From assembly GCA_963777095.1 (NCBI GenBank), contig CAVZOY010000001.1, positions 744,001 to 808,000 of the forward strand: 64,000 bases of DNA, in the 5' to 3' direction. This document shows, piece after piece, positions 44,652 to 55,267 of the stretch (the first letter of the stretch is position 1; every line of letters starts with the position of its first letter). Source of the DNA: CAVZOY01 sp963777095 (GTDB lineage Bacteria > Actinomycetota > Actinomycetes > Mycobacteriales > Geodermatophilaceae). Both the position numbers and the translations under genes were made by a program. Under the pieces are notes generated by a model that worked only from the letters and a program-made list of their open reading frames with translations, had not been told where the DNA came from and ran no database searches.

Positions 44652-45796
44652 CAGCGCTCCCTCGCTCGGGACCGGTCCTCGGCGGACCAGTCGGCCAGCA
44701 CGGCGCGCGGGTCCCCGCCGCGGCCACCCGACGGCGCCGGCGGGTCGGCCGGCGTGCGGGAGAACCGCGGCGCCGGCGCGGCCTGCAGCACGCCGTCGAC
44801 CTCCACGAGCGATCCGCGGGCGGCGAGATGCGGGTGGCCGGCGACCTCGCCGGGCGCCAGCACGGGGGTGACGCAGGCGTCGGTGCCCTCGAAGGATGCC
44901 ACCCAGTCGTCCCGGTCCCGGCCCGCGAACGCGGCGGTGAACGCCGCGCGCAGCGCCGGCCAGCCGCTCCGGTCGTGCTGGGCCGGCAACCCGGCGTCGG
45001 TCAGGCCGAGTCCGGCGAGGAGCGCCGCGTAGAACTGCGGCTCCAGCGCGCCCACGGCCACGTACCGGCCGTCGGCACAGGGGTAGACGTCGTAGAACGG
45101 GGCGCCGCCGTCGAGCAGGTTGGTGCCGCGCTCGTCGGACCACGCGCCCTGGCCGCGCAGCGACCAGAGCATCTGCGACAGCAGGCCGACGCCGTCCACC
45201 ATCGCGGCGTCCACCACCTGCCCGCGCCCGGACCGCTCGCGCTCCACGAGCGCCGCGAGGATGCCGACCAGCACGAGCATCGAGCCGCCGCCGAAGTCGG
45301 CGACCAGGTTGACCGGGAAGACCGGGGGGCCGCCGGCCCGCCCGAAGGAGTGCAGGGCGCCGGTGAGCGCCAGGTAGTTGAGGTCGTGCCCGGCGTGCTG
45401 GGCCCACGGCCCGTCCTGGCCCCAGCCGGTCATCCGCGCGTAGACCAGCCGCGGCGCTCGTGCCAGGCACGCGTCGGGGCCGATGCCCAGCCGCTCGGCG
45501 ACCCCGGGCCGGAACACCTCGATGAGGACGTCGGCCCGCTCGACCAGGTCGAGGACGACGGCCAGGCCCTCGGGCGTCTTGACGTCGGCTGCGACCGAGC
45601 GCCGATTGCGCAGCAGGGCGTCGCGGCCGGCGTCCCCGATCTGGAGGCCGCGGGACGGGCGCTCCACCCGGACGACGTCGGCGCCCAGGTCGGCGAGCAC
45701 CATCGCGGCGTGCGGGCCGGGCCCGATCCCCCCGAGCTCCACGACCCGCAGTCCCGCGAGCGGACCGCCGCGCCGTGGTCGTCCCGCTGCCTCCAC
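44651..45796 (-). CDS. CaiB/BaiF CoA-transferase, alpha-methylacyl-CoA racemase-like
   Basis: 381 aa. Starts LAGLRVVELGGIGPGPHAAMVLADLGADVVRVERP, the AMACR-type signature; LVYARMTGWGQDGPWAQHAGHDLNYLALTG carries the His-Asp pair used by racemases (His in AQHAGHD, Asp). Inverts 2-methyl stereochemistry of branched acyl-CoA, or transfers CoA. Context of ACADs, SDR and thiolase favours methyl-branched or sterol side-chain degradation. Confidence 0.85.
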   Translation of the reverse strand: MEAAGRPRRGGPLAGLRVVELGGIGPGPHAAMVLADLGADVVRVERPSRGLQIGDAGRDALLRNRRSVAADVKTPEGLAVVLDLVERADVLIEVFRPGVAERLGIGPDACLARAPRLVYARMTGWGQDGPWAQHAGHDLNYLALTGALHSFGRAGGPPVFPVNLVADFGGGSMLVLVGILAALVERERSGRGQVVDAAMVDGVGLLSQMLWSLRGQGAWSDERGTNLLDGGAPFYDVYPCADGRYVAVGALEPQFYAALLAGLGLTDAGLPAQHDRSGWPALRAAFTAAFAGRDRDDWVASFEGTDACVTPVLAPGEVAGHPHLAARGSLVEVDGVLQAAPAPRFSRTPADPPAPSGGRGGDPRAVLADWSAEDRSRARER

Positions 45797-45858
45797 GTGA
45801 CCTCCCCGTCCGGGACCTCCGCCCCTCGGCAGCAGCCTGCCACGCCGGGCCGCCCTTG

Positions 45859-45874
45859 GTTACTCGCCGGTAGC
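45859..45874 (+). promoter_or_regulatory. Second TACTCGC-type dyad in divergent promoter
   Basis: GTTACTCGCCGGTAGC, an imperfect dyad sharing TACTCGC with the thiolase site, lies between the divergent CoA-transferase and ACAD genes. Two related sites in one cluster suggest a common repressor. Confidence 0.4.
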
Positions 45875-45920
45875 AGGTGTGGCATGGTCGGACGGAGGAC
45901 GTCGACAGGAAGAGGATCCG

Positions 45921-47096
<1,176 letters not shown>

Positions 47097-47103
47097 GGCA
47101 ACG

Positions 47104-48328
47104 GTGGACTTCGACGTACGACGACGAGCAGGACGCCCTCCGCGAGGCCGTGGGCGGTCTGCTCGGCCGGGCCTACGGCCCCAGCGGCGAGCAGCGCCGC
47201 ACGGTCACCTCCGCCGATCCGGGCTTCGACGAGAAGACCTGGGCCCGCCTCGCCGAGATGGGCGTGCTCGGCCTGCCGTTCGCCGAGGACGACGGCGGCA
47301 TGGGCGCCGGTCCGGTCGAGGTCGCCATCGTGGCCGAGCAGATCGGCCGGGTGCTCGCGCCCGAGCCCTTCGTCGAGGTCGTCGTGCTGGCCGGCGGGCT
47401 GGTGTCCGCGCTCGGCACCGACGCGCAGCGCGGCGAGGTGCTGGCCGCGATCGCCGAGGGCAGCTGCGTGGCCGCCCTCGCGCACGCCGAGCCCGGCACG
47501 CGCTGGTCGGCGTCGGCGTCCGGCGTGACCGCGAGCGAGGACGGCGGCACCTGGCGGCTGACCGGCGTCAAGGAGCCGGTCCTCGCCGGTGCCCGCGCCG
47601 ACCTGCTGGTCGTGACCGCCGCCGTCGACGGCGGCACCGCGGCCTTCGTCGTCCGGCCGGACGCCGAGGGCCTGACCCGCACCGGCTACCGCACCCACGA
47701 CGGCGGCCGCGCCGCGCGCGTCGCGTTCGCCGGCACCCCCGCCGAGCTGCTGGGCGACGCCGCGACCGACCGCACCGCGGTCATCGAGCAGGTGCTGGCC
47801 GCGGGGCGGATCGCCTACGCGCACGAGGCGGTCGGCGCGATGGACACCGCGCTGCGCACGACGTCGGAGTACCTGAAGACGCGCAAGCAGTTCGGCGTCC
47901 CGTTGGCCCGGTTCCAGGCGCTGACCTTCCGCGCGGCCGACATGTACGTGTCGCTGGAGCTCGCCCGCAGCACCGCGCTCTGGGCGACGATGGTGCTCGA
48001 CGCCGGCGGCGACGCCGTCACGGCCGCCGACCGGGCCCGGCTGCAGACCAGCCGCGCCGGCCGGCACGTCGGCACGGAGGCCATCCAGCTGCACGGCGGG
48101 ATCGGCATGACCGCCGAGTACTCGGTCGGGCACTACACCAGCCGGCTCACCGCGATCGACCACGTGCTGGGCGACGGCGACTTCGCCCTCGCCCGGCTGG
48201 CGGCCGGCGTCGACTCGGCCTACGACGACCGTCGATCCCGTGGGCGCCCCCTACGTCCGTGGGAGCGGGGCCTTCAGTCGCCGAGGATGGCCCGGCGCAG
48301 CTCGTCGGCGTCGTTGCGCACCTGGTAG
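47104..48328 (+). CDS. Acyl-CoA dehydrogenase (partner subunit) (one indel)
   Basis: 407 aa after removing one extra G at ~47117, which restores MDFDYDDEQDALREAVGGLLGR at GTG 47104. Core: LAEMGVLGLPFAEDDGGMGAGPVEVAIVAEQIGRVL, RTTSEYLKTRKQFGVPLARFQAL, LQTSRAGRHVGTEAIQLHGGIGMTAEYSVGHYTSRL. It lacks the usual EPxAGSD and GGTNE motifs, as in the non-catalytic-looking half of FadE heteromers. The last ~38 residues are unlike the family and overlap the convergent HDOD gene; the true end may be earlier if another indel exists. Confidence 0.85.
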
Positions 48329-49158
48329 AGCACCGGCGGCAGGTCCTCCTCGCGGAGCCGGCCGCAGCTGATCGGGCCGATCGGCTGCCGCTCGTAGTCC
48401 GGCACGGTCAGCCGCGCGGCCGCCTCGTAGCCGGCGCGGAGCAGGCCGCCCTCGAGCGAGCCCAGGTCCTCGATGCGCTGCATGGGCAGCACCATCGTCG
48501 ACGGGAAGCCCCAGTTCTCCAGGGCGACCGAGGTCAGCCGCACCGCGGAGATGCCGTAGCGGCGCACCTCGGCGCGGCGGCGGGAGGCGAAGGTCGGGTG
48601 CTCGGCCATCAGCTCGCGGTAGCCGTCCTGGTCGTTGTGGTGCAGCAGCGCCGCGCCCATCTGGGCGAGCAGGCCGATGCACAGCCCGTCCTGCGGCCGC
48701 TCGCCGAAGCGCGGCGCGAGAGCGGAGGCGGCCAGCGCGAGGCTGGTCGTCACCGTCCAGAAGTCGTCGGGCAGGCGCGACTCGTCGTCCAGGTCGGTCA
48801 GCGCGACCGTGGCCATGGTGCGCACCGTGGTGAAGCCGACGACCGTGACGGCGAACTGCAGCGAGGTGACCCGGCCGCGCATGCCGAAGTAGGCCGAGTT
48901 GGCCAGCTTCATGACCCGGCTGGCCAGGGCGACGTCGGTGGCCAGGATCCGCGACAGCGCCTTGGCGCTGGTGTCGTCGGAGTTGGCGACCGAGACGATC
49001 TGCGCCGCGACCGGCCGCTGGGCGGCCATCGTGTCGATGCTGGCGAGGATCTTCTCGATGTCGTACGCCGGGGCCATCACCGGCTGGAGGCCGACGACGG
49101 AGTCCTCGGGCGCGGCGGTGGGTCGAGGCGCCGGCGGCGGGAAGGGACTGACGGTCAT
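48274..49158 (-). CDS. HDOD-domain signalling protein
   Basis: 294 aa. HDOD core: PAYDIEKILASIDTMAAQRPVAAQIVSVANSDD, LATDVALASRVMKLANSAYFGMRGRVTSLQFAVTVVGFTTVRTMA, then IGLLAQMGAALLHHND. The catalytic HD pair is absent, as is usual for HDOD, so it should act as a protein-interaction module. ATG 49158 overlaps the EAL stop (ATGA), making it coupled to the c-di-GMP enzyme. About half identical by eye to the second HDOD gene at 51431. Confidence 0.87.
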   Translation of the reverse strand: MTVSPFPPPAPRPTAAPEDSVVGLQPVMAPAYDIEKILASIDTMAAQRPVAAQIVSVANSDDTSAKALSRILATDVALASRVMKLANSAYFGMRGRVTSLQFAVTVVGFTTVRTMATVALTDLDDESRLPDDFWTVTTSLALAASALAPRFGERPQDGLCIGLLAQMGAALLHHNDQDGYRELMAEHPTFASRRRAEVRRYGISAVRLTSVALENWGFPSTMVLPMQRIEDLGSLEGGLLRAGYEAAARLTVPDYERQPIGPISCGRLREEDLPPVLYQVRNDADELRRAILGD

Positions 49159-51244
49159 CGGATCAGCTCTCCCTGACGGGTGGCGAAGAAGGTCGCCGCG
49201 GACCGGCCGTCCATCGGCCGGGCGAGGGTGAAGCCCTGCAGGTAGGTGGCGCCCAGGTCGCTGAGCGCCTGCGACCTGCTCCTCGGTCTCCACGCCCTCG
49301 GCGACGGTGCAGAGGTTCGAGCGTGCCGGCGAGGTCGATGACCGCAGTCGCGATCTCGGCGTGGCCGGCGGCCAGCTCGGCCACGAAGGACCGGTCGACC
49401 TTCAGGCAGTCGACCGGCAGCCGGCGCAGGTAGGCCAGCGACGAGTAGCCGGTGCCGAAGTCGTCGATGGCCAGCTGGACGCCGAGGGCGCGCAGCTGGT
49501 CGAGCACGCTCACGGGCCGACTCCGGGTCCTTCATCAGCGCCGACTCGGTGATCTCCACCGAGAGGCGCGCCGGGTCCAGCGAGTGCCGGGCCAGGGCCG
49601 AGGCGACCTGCTCGGGCAGCCCCTCGTCGAGCTCCAGCGCCGAGACGTTGACGTTGGCCCGCGCCGGAGCAGCGGGGCCGAGCTCGGCGTCCCACGCAGC
49701 GAGCTGGCGGCAGGTCTCGTCCAGGACGAGCTGCGCCCAGCGCGCCGATCAGGCCGCTCTCCTCGGCGAGCGCGACGAAGGTGACCGGGCTGATCGTGCC
49801 GCGTTCGGCGGTGCTCCCAGCGGGCGAGGGACTCGACGGCCACGGCGTCGCGGGTCTCGGCGCTGAAGATGGGCTGGTAGAAGAGCGCGGATCTCGCGCC
49901 TCTCGATCGCGTCGCGCAGCTCCGCGACCAGCAGCAGCTTGTCGCGCGCCTCGATCCGGCCCTGGTGGTCGAGCACGGTGATCCGCCGCTTGCCACCGGC
50001 CTTGGCCTGGTACATGGCGATGTCGCAGTCACGGACGAGCTCGTCGGCCTGCCGGTGCTCGGCGGTCTGCACGGTCACGCCGATGCTGGCGTGCGGGCGG
50101 ATGTCCACCCCGCCGAGGCGCACCGGCGAGGCGAGCGAGGTGACGATCCGCTCGGCCAGGGCGACGGCGCCGGCCTCGTCGACGTGCTCGCACACGACCA
50201 CGAACTCGTCGCCGCCGAAGCGGGCGACCAGGTCACCGGGGCGCACCGTGGCCCGCAGCCGGCAGGCCACCTCGGAGAGCAGCTCGTCGCCGGCCGCGTG
50301 GCCGAGCGAGTCGTTGACGACCTTGAAGTTGTCCAGGTCCAGGAAGAGGCACGCCAGGCCGCTGCCGCCCGGGACGAAGCGGCCGGCGATGTACTCCGCC
50401 AGCTTGGTCCGGTTGGGCAGCCCGGTCAGCGGGTCGTGGTTGGCCTGGTGCTCCAGCTGCGCCTCGAAGGCCAGCCGGTCGGTGACGTCCTCGATCGTGC
50501 CGACGAAACCGGCGCCGACGCCGGGGGTGAACAGGTGGGCGAAGCGGATGACGGTCGTCCGGGCCTCGCCGTCTTCCCGGACGAGACGGGCGCGGAGTCT
50601 CGACGTCGCCGCCCTCGAGGACGTCGGCGACCCGCTCGATCAGGTCGTCGAGGTCGTCGGGGTGCACGAAGGTCATCCAGCCGGTGCCCAGCAGCTGCTC
50701 GGCCTGGCGGCCGACCAGCGAGCAGAACGCGTCGTTGACGTGCGCCAGCCGCATGCCCTGCTCGGACAGCAGCGTGGGCACCGGCGAGCGCTCGGTGAGG
50801 GTGGCGAACCGGCGCTCGTGGGCGTCGGCGGTCGCGCGCAGCGCACGCTCGTGGGCGTTCGTGGTCGCCGGCGAGACGCGCAGCGTCCACATCCGGCCGC
50901 CCGGGGACGGGCGTCGCCGCGATGGATGCCTCGATGAGCTCGCCGGAGGCGGAACGCACGGGCACGGTCATCTGCGTGGAGCGCTCACGGCGCAGCAGGA
51001 GGCCGAGCTCGCCGCCGCGCAGGGTCGGGAAGAGCTGCTGCACGGAGACCTTGCGCAGATCCTCGATGGCGTATCCGAGCAGCGAGACGGCGCCCTGGTT
51101 GCCCCAGCTGAGGCGGGGCGAGCCGCCGCTGGTCTCGGCGACGAGGATGGCGAGGTGTTCGCTCACGGTGGCGCTGTGGAAGACCGACGAGACGATCTCC
51201 GGCGGCACGCGGCCGTCGAGCTGAAGACTGGTCGCTGCGGTCAC
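49155..51244 (-). CDS. PAS-PAS-GGDEF-EAL c-di-GMP enzyme (eight indels)
   Basis: 693 aa after removing extra bases near 50905, 50600, 49891, 49811, 49743, 49514, 49317 and 49274. Order: PAS (EHLAILVAETSGG, GYAIEDLRKV), PAS (ERSPVPTLLSEQGM, HPDDLDDLIERV), GGDEF (NHDPLTGLPNR, FLDLDNFKVVND, FGGDEFVVV with RPGD inhibitory site), EAL (FYQPIFS, VESLARWEHP, NVNVSALEL, EITESALM, DDFGTGYSS, KVDRSFV, VAEGVETEEQ). Both cyclase and phosphodiesterase residues appear intact, so bifunctional or switchable. No membrane segment. Coupled to a downstream HDOD gene. Confidence 0.87.
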
Positions 51245-51430
51245 GTTCCCCCCTCCATGGCGGGTCCGGGGGCATCCGTGCCCCCGGTCGTTCCATCGGG
51301 ACCATCCGTGACCCCGGTGCCGTGCAGAGGGATCCTCGGCCCCCGGAGGGCAGTTCTGTCACCCGGTCGTGCGTCGGATCCCCCCAAGGGGGGAGGTCAC
51401 GGACGATGCGGAACCGCTCGGACCATTACC

Positions 51431-52276
51431 TCAGTCCTCGGAGAACATCCCGCGCATCGCCGTCGACTCGACGCGGACGTCGTAGAGGACCGGCGGCATG
51501 TCCGGTTCGCCGACCATGCCGCAACTGATCAGACCCACCGGCACCGGCTGACGGTCGGGCAGCGACAGCCGGGCCACGACCTCGTAGGCCGTACGCAGGA
51601 GCCCGCCCCGGGGCGACGTCCGGTCCTCCACCCGCTCGAATGGGAAAACCATCGCCTCGGGGAAGTTCCAGCGCACCAGTGCGGCGGCGCTGAGCTGCAG
51701 GCTCGAGATCCCGTATCGCTGCTTCTCGGCGATGCGCCGGCGGGTGAAGTCGGGCTTCTCCTCGATGAGGCTGCTGTAGCCGACGGGGTCGTGGTGGTGC
51801 AGCAGGGCAGCCCCCACCTGCGACAACAGACCGATGCACAACGCGTCTGGCTGATACTCCCGGAAGCGCGGCGCCAGCCGCGACGCGGCGAGAGCCAGGC
51901 CCGTGCCGAGGTCCCAGAAATCGTCGGGCAGTTCGGTGTCGGCCGCGGAGTCGGTGAGCGACATCGTCGCCAAGGTTCTCACCGTCGAGAAGCCGACGAC
52001 GGTGATCGCGAACTGCAGCGAGGAGACCCGGCCGCTCATGCCGTAGTGCGCCGAATTCGCAAGTTTCATCACGCGTCCTGCCAGCCGGGCGTCACCCATC
52101 AGCACCTGTGCAAGGGCCCTGGAATCGCTGCGCTCCGATGAGGTCACGGATACGATCTGCGCTGCGACAGGCCGCCGCGTGGCCATGTCGTCGATGCCGG
52201 CCAGCAGGGCGGCGGTCTCATCCTGAACCTCTTGGTCGGTGTCGGGCACCGGCGCGACAGTGACGTTGTCGGACAT
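51431..52276 (-). CDS. HDOD-domain signalling protein (paralogue)
   Basis: 281 aa, collinear with the 48274 protein: LAGIDDMATRRPVAAQIVSVTSS, LMGDARLAGRVMKLANSAHYGMSGRVSSLQFAITVVGFSTVRTLATMSL, CIGLLSQVGAALLHHHDPVGY, and a shared end GLISCG...MPPVLYDVRVES. ATG 52276. It lies 186 bp upstream of the GGDEF-EAL gene on the same strand, with an AT-richer leader of ~130 bp (52380-52520). Probably a duplicate diverged in input or partner. Confidence 0.87.
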   Translation of the reverse strand: MSDNVTVAPVPDTDQEVQDETAALLAGIDDMATRRPVAAQIVSVTSSERSDSRALAQVLMGDARLAGRVMKLANSAHYGMSGRVSSLQFAITVVGFSTVRTLATMSLTDSAADTELPDDFWDLGTGLALAASRLAPRFREYQPDALCIGLLSQVGAALLHHHDPVGYSSLIEEKPDFTRRRIAEKQRYGISSLQLSAAALVRWNFPEAMVFPFERVEDRTSPRGGLLRTAYEVVARLSLPDRQPVPVGLISCGMVGEPDMPPVLYDVRVESTAMRGMFSED

Positions 52277-52561
52277 GCGTGGACACTCCAGAGTCGGTAG
52301 GGATCGGCGGCAGGGCGCTGAACCGGTCCCGGCCCCACCCCCGGGATCGACTGCCTCCGCCTGTCGAAGCGAAGATCACTGTAGTGACTCAAAGTTCGGG
52401 CGGGCGGACATTCCACATATGACACGCCCTGCGTTTCCGAGCACGAGTGAGCGTAATTGTTCCGGAATTGAATCGGTTCCTGGATGGACGGCATATCAAG
52501 CCAGGACCAAAGTCCCTGATTTCCGCCGGGCGTTTCCAGGATGGTCGGATCTCAGCGGCCG

Positions 52562-54187
52562 TCAGCGCGGCGACGAACGGCGCTTCTCGGCGTAGGTGAA
52601 GGCAGCAACGGCGTCGGCGGGATGCGGGATGTTGCGGGCCAGGATCTGTCGCAGCGACCGCGTGCCGGCGATGATCCCGAGACCCGTGCGCGTGAACGTC
52701 GACTCGGTGAACACCTGCGAGGACAGCAGCGGATTGGTCAGCGCCTGGGTGAAGGCGTCGTAGCCCACCATCGCCGTCAGCAGCTCCCCCATCATCCCGT
52801 CGTCCAGGTGGTCCTCGGCGAAGATGCCGACGTACCACTCCAGCGCGTCGACGTCGCCGTAGAGCTCCTCGAGCCGCCGGAGGACCTCCGGGTCGCTGGT
52901 GACGTCGGCCAGCGAAGCCTTGGGCGCCAGGCCGAAGCGCTCCCGGTAGGCGTTGTAGGACTGCAGCCGGGCGAAGCGCATGAGCGCGATCGAGCGCTCC
53001 TCGACCGCCGGGTGGTCCGGACGGCGACGCTCGGTGAGGAAGTCCGGCGTGTTCAGCAGCCCGACCCGCGACGCCCGCGACCGCGAGCACTGCGCCAAGA
53101 CCCACTCGATGCCCTTGCCGACCACGGCCTCGTTGTTGTCCCGCAGGAACTCCTTGGCCGACACCTCGCCCGCATCGGTGGTCACCGTGTCGGGCACCAG
53201 CGAGTGCCACCGGTAGAGCAGGTTGAACTCGACGGCGATCCAGTTGGACCGGTTCCACCGCTTGCCGTCGGCCGTGCCCGGGCGCACCTTCAGCGGCGGG
53301 TCGTACGGGGCGATGTGCCGGATGTACTCCTCGACCACGAGCTTGAGCTCCAGGACGATCATGATCATCCGGGTGGTCTGGAAGATGCGTTCGTCGAGCT
53401 CCTCCGGCGTCATGCCCGCGGGCCAGGCGGGCACGGTCCGCCCGGCGGCGTGGTCGTCGGCGAGGATCCGGGCGATCCGGTTGTGCTCCCGCAGGAAGAG
53501 GACGTCGAAGGCGGTGCTCCCGACCGTGGAGTTGCCGTGCTCCAGGCCGACGGCGAAGAACAGGTCCTTCTGCCGGTCCGGGACGTCGGCGAGGAGCACG
53601 TCGAGCAGCCAGGACTCGTCGTGCAGCCCCTTGAACTCCGGCCGTACGGCGTAGGCGCCGCTCGGGGTGCGCTCGAGCAGGAACGGCGGGAAGTCCTGTC
53701 CGTCGATCTGCTTCGTCGCCAGCCGCCCGCCCTCCATCGCGCGCAGCAGCCGGGTGCGCGACTCGCTGATCCCGTAGATCTGGCAGAGGTCGATCTCCTG
53801 CGTCGAGGTGTTGCGGCGCCAGTCGCTGCGCTCGGTGCGCAGGAAGCTGTCGGTGAACCACTGCGCGAAGAGCATGAACAGCACGGTGGTGTCCGACGAC
53901 GGCCGTGCCCGGCCGGCCGGACGCCGGAACAGGTCGAGCACCTGGGCCTCGCTCGGCAGGGCGCGGGGATCGGCCACGGGCAGGTGGCGGCCGGTGTAGC
54001 GGGGATCGGTGAGGCTGATCCAGGACGTGTAGTCCGACACCAGCGTGTGGGGCCGCGGGCGGGGCTCGGTCGCGTTGGCCAGCAGCCCGACGAGGGCGTC
54101 GGTGGCCAGCCGGCTCCCGAACGGCACCCACCGCAGCAGGTCGGTCGCCTTGGCGATCGGTCCGGTGAGCGACGACGGGATGAGCAT
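52562..54187 (-). CDS. Animal-heme-peroxidase / cyclooxygenase-like protein
   Basis: 541 aa. Peroxidase-cyclooxygenase superfamily: heme-distal segment FAQWFTDSFLRT (107-118), FLREHNRIA (~231), and LYRWHSLVPD with the COX-type catalytic Tyr325 and proximal His328. In prostaglandin synthases the distal segment is FAQHFTHQF; here Asp113 replaces the distal His, while the Gln is kept. No signal peptide or EGF domain. Fatty-acid dioxygenation is plausible. I use ATG 54187; in-frame ATGs at 54214 and 54241 would add a basic N-terminus. Confidence 0.85.
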   Translation of the reverse strand: MLIPSSLTGPIAKATDLLRWVPFGSRLATDALVGLLANATEPRPRPHTLVSDYTSWISLTDPRYTGRHLPVADPRALPSEAQVLDLFRRPAGRARPSSDTTVLFMLFAQWFTDSFLRTERSDWRRNTSTQEIDLCQIYGISESRTRLLRAMEGGRLATKQIDGQDFPPFLLERTPSGAYAVRPEFKGLHDESWLLDVLLADVPDRQKDLFFAVGLEHGNSTVGSTAFDVLFLREHNRIARILADDHAAGRTVPAWPAGMTPEELDERIFQTTRMIMIVLELKLVVEEYIRHIAPYDPPLKVRPGTADGKRWNRSNWIAVEFNLLYRWHSLVPDTVTTDAGEVSAKEFLRDNNEAVVGKGIEWVLAQCSRSRASRVGLLNTPDFLTERRRPDHPAVEERSIALMRFARLQSYNAYRERFGLAPKASLADVTSDPEVLRRLEELYGDVDALEWYVGIFAEDHLDDGMMGELLTAMVGYDAFTQALTNPLLSSQVFTESTFTRTGLGIIAGTRSLRQILARNIPHPADAVAAFTYAEKRRSSPR

Positions 54188-54403
54188 GCTGCGCACTCGC
54201 CTGGCGCGGGCCATGGCGCGGATGCTTCGCAGGGAGGGCATCGGCGTCAATCGCTGCGGTCGCGGCGCGCGGGCCACGGGAATCGACGCGCTCCGGCCAC
54301 GACGATGCGCGATCGCGCGGTGACGCACCGGGGCCGGCGACGGTTCCGGTCGACTGCCGTCGGAGCCCTGTCCAGCCGGCGGGGTGCGGCGTACGGTCGA
54401 TCC

Positions 54404-55267
54404 GTGCGCGACTCCGGCGTGCTGGACGAACGGGACCCGCTGACTGACGCCGACCACCTGTGCTGGGTGTACGACGACCCCGAGTCGTTCGTGGACGCGG
54501 CGCAGCGCTATCTGGCCGTGGGCCTCGCGAAGGGCGAGCGGCTCCTGTGCGTGGGCGACGGGATGGCCGCCGACCTGCGTGCCGCCGGCGAGCCGTTCGG
54601 CTCCCTCGAGGCGCTGGCGGCCCGTGGCGCCCTGACCTTCGACTCGATCGGCCAGGCCTACGCCGACGGCCAGGTGCTCGACCCGGCGGACCAGTGGACG
54701 TTCTACGACGCCGCCGTGCGCGACGCGCGCGATGCCGGGTTCAGCGGACTCCGCGTGGTCGCCGACGTCACGCCGCTGGCCCGGACCTCGGCCGGCCGGG
54801 CCGGTCTCGTCCAGTGGGAGCACCTGGCCGACGAGTTCATCGCCTCGGGGTCCGGGATGGTCGCCATGTGCGCCTACCGCCGCGGCGCGCTGGACGCCCG
54901 CGCCGTGGCCGACGTGACCGCCGTCCACCCGCAGGTGCACGCGCCGCTGGACCGGCCGTCGTTCCGCATCTGGTTCGACGACACCCACGTGATCCTGTCC
55001 GGAACGGTCGACACGTTCGCCGCCGACCGGCTGGCGCGCGTGCTCGCCACCTCGCCGGTGACCGGATCGACGGCCGTCCTCGACCTGTCGCGGCTCGAGA
55101 CCGTCGACGTGGCCGGCTGCCGGACCCTCGCCGCGTGGGCCCGCACGCTGACCGATCGGGGCGTCCGGCTGCGGATCCAGGCTGCCCCGCGCGCCGTCGT
55201 CGGCATCTGGCGGGTGCTCGGCATGGACGCGTCCGCGCCGGTGACGTTCGTGGGGGCGGTGCGATGA
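54404..55267 (+). CDS. MEDS-domain / STAS-domain protein
   Basis: 287 aa. N-terminal MEDS (DcmR-like sensory) domain: DHLCWVYDDPESFVDAAQRYLAVGLAKGERLLCVGDG, GQVLDPADQWTFYDAAVRDA, RVVADVTPLA, LVQWEHLADEFIASGSGMVAMCAYRRGALD. C-terminal STAS domain: HVILSGTVDTFAADRLARVL, AVLDLSRLETVDVAGCRTLAAWARTL. STAS proteins are anti-anti-sigma switches, but no obvious phospho-Ser sits at the usual DLS/DSSG position (DLSRLETVDVAG). Overlaps the next gene by ATGA. Confidence 0.85.
   Translation: MRDSGVLDERDPLTDADHLCWVYDDPESFVDAAQRYLAVGLAKGERLLCVGDGMAADLRAAGEPFGSLEALAARGALTFDSIGQAYADGQVLDPADQWTFYDAAVRDARDAGFSGLRVVADVTPLARTSAGRAGLVQWEHLADEFIASGSGMVAMCAYRRGALDARAVADVTAVHPQVHAPLDRPSFRIWFDDTHVILSGTVDTFAADRLARVLATSPVTGSTAVLDLSRLETVDVAGCRTLAAWARTLTDRGVRLRIQAAPRAVVGIWRVLGMDASAPVTFVGAVR

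Noticed and set aside
48229..48273. Intrinsic terminator between the second ACAD and the HDOD gene
   Set aside because: GC-rich with weak partial complementarity and no T-run; no convincing stem.
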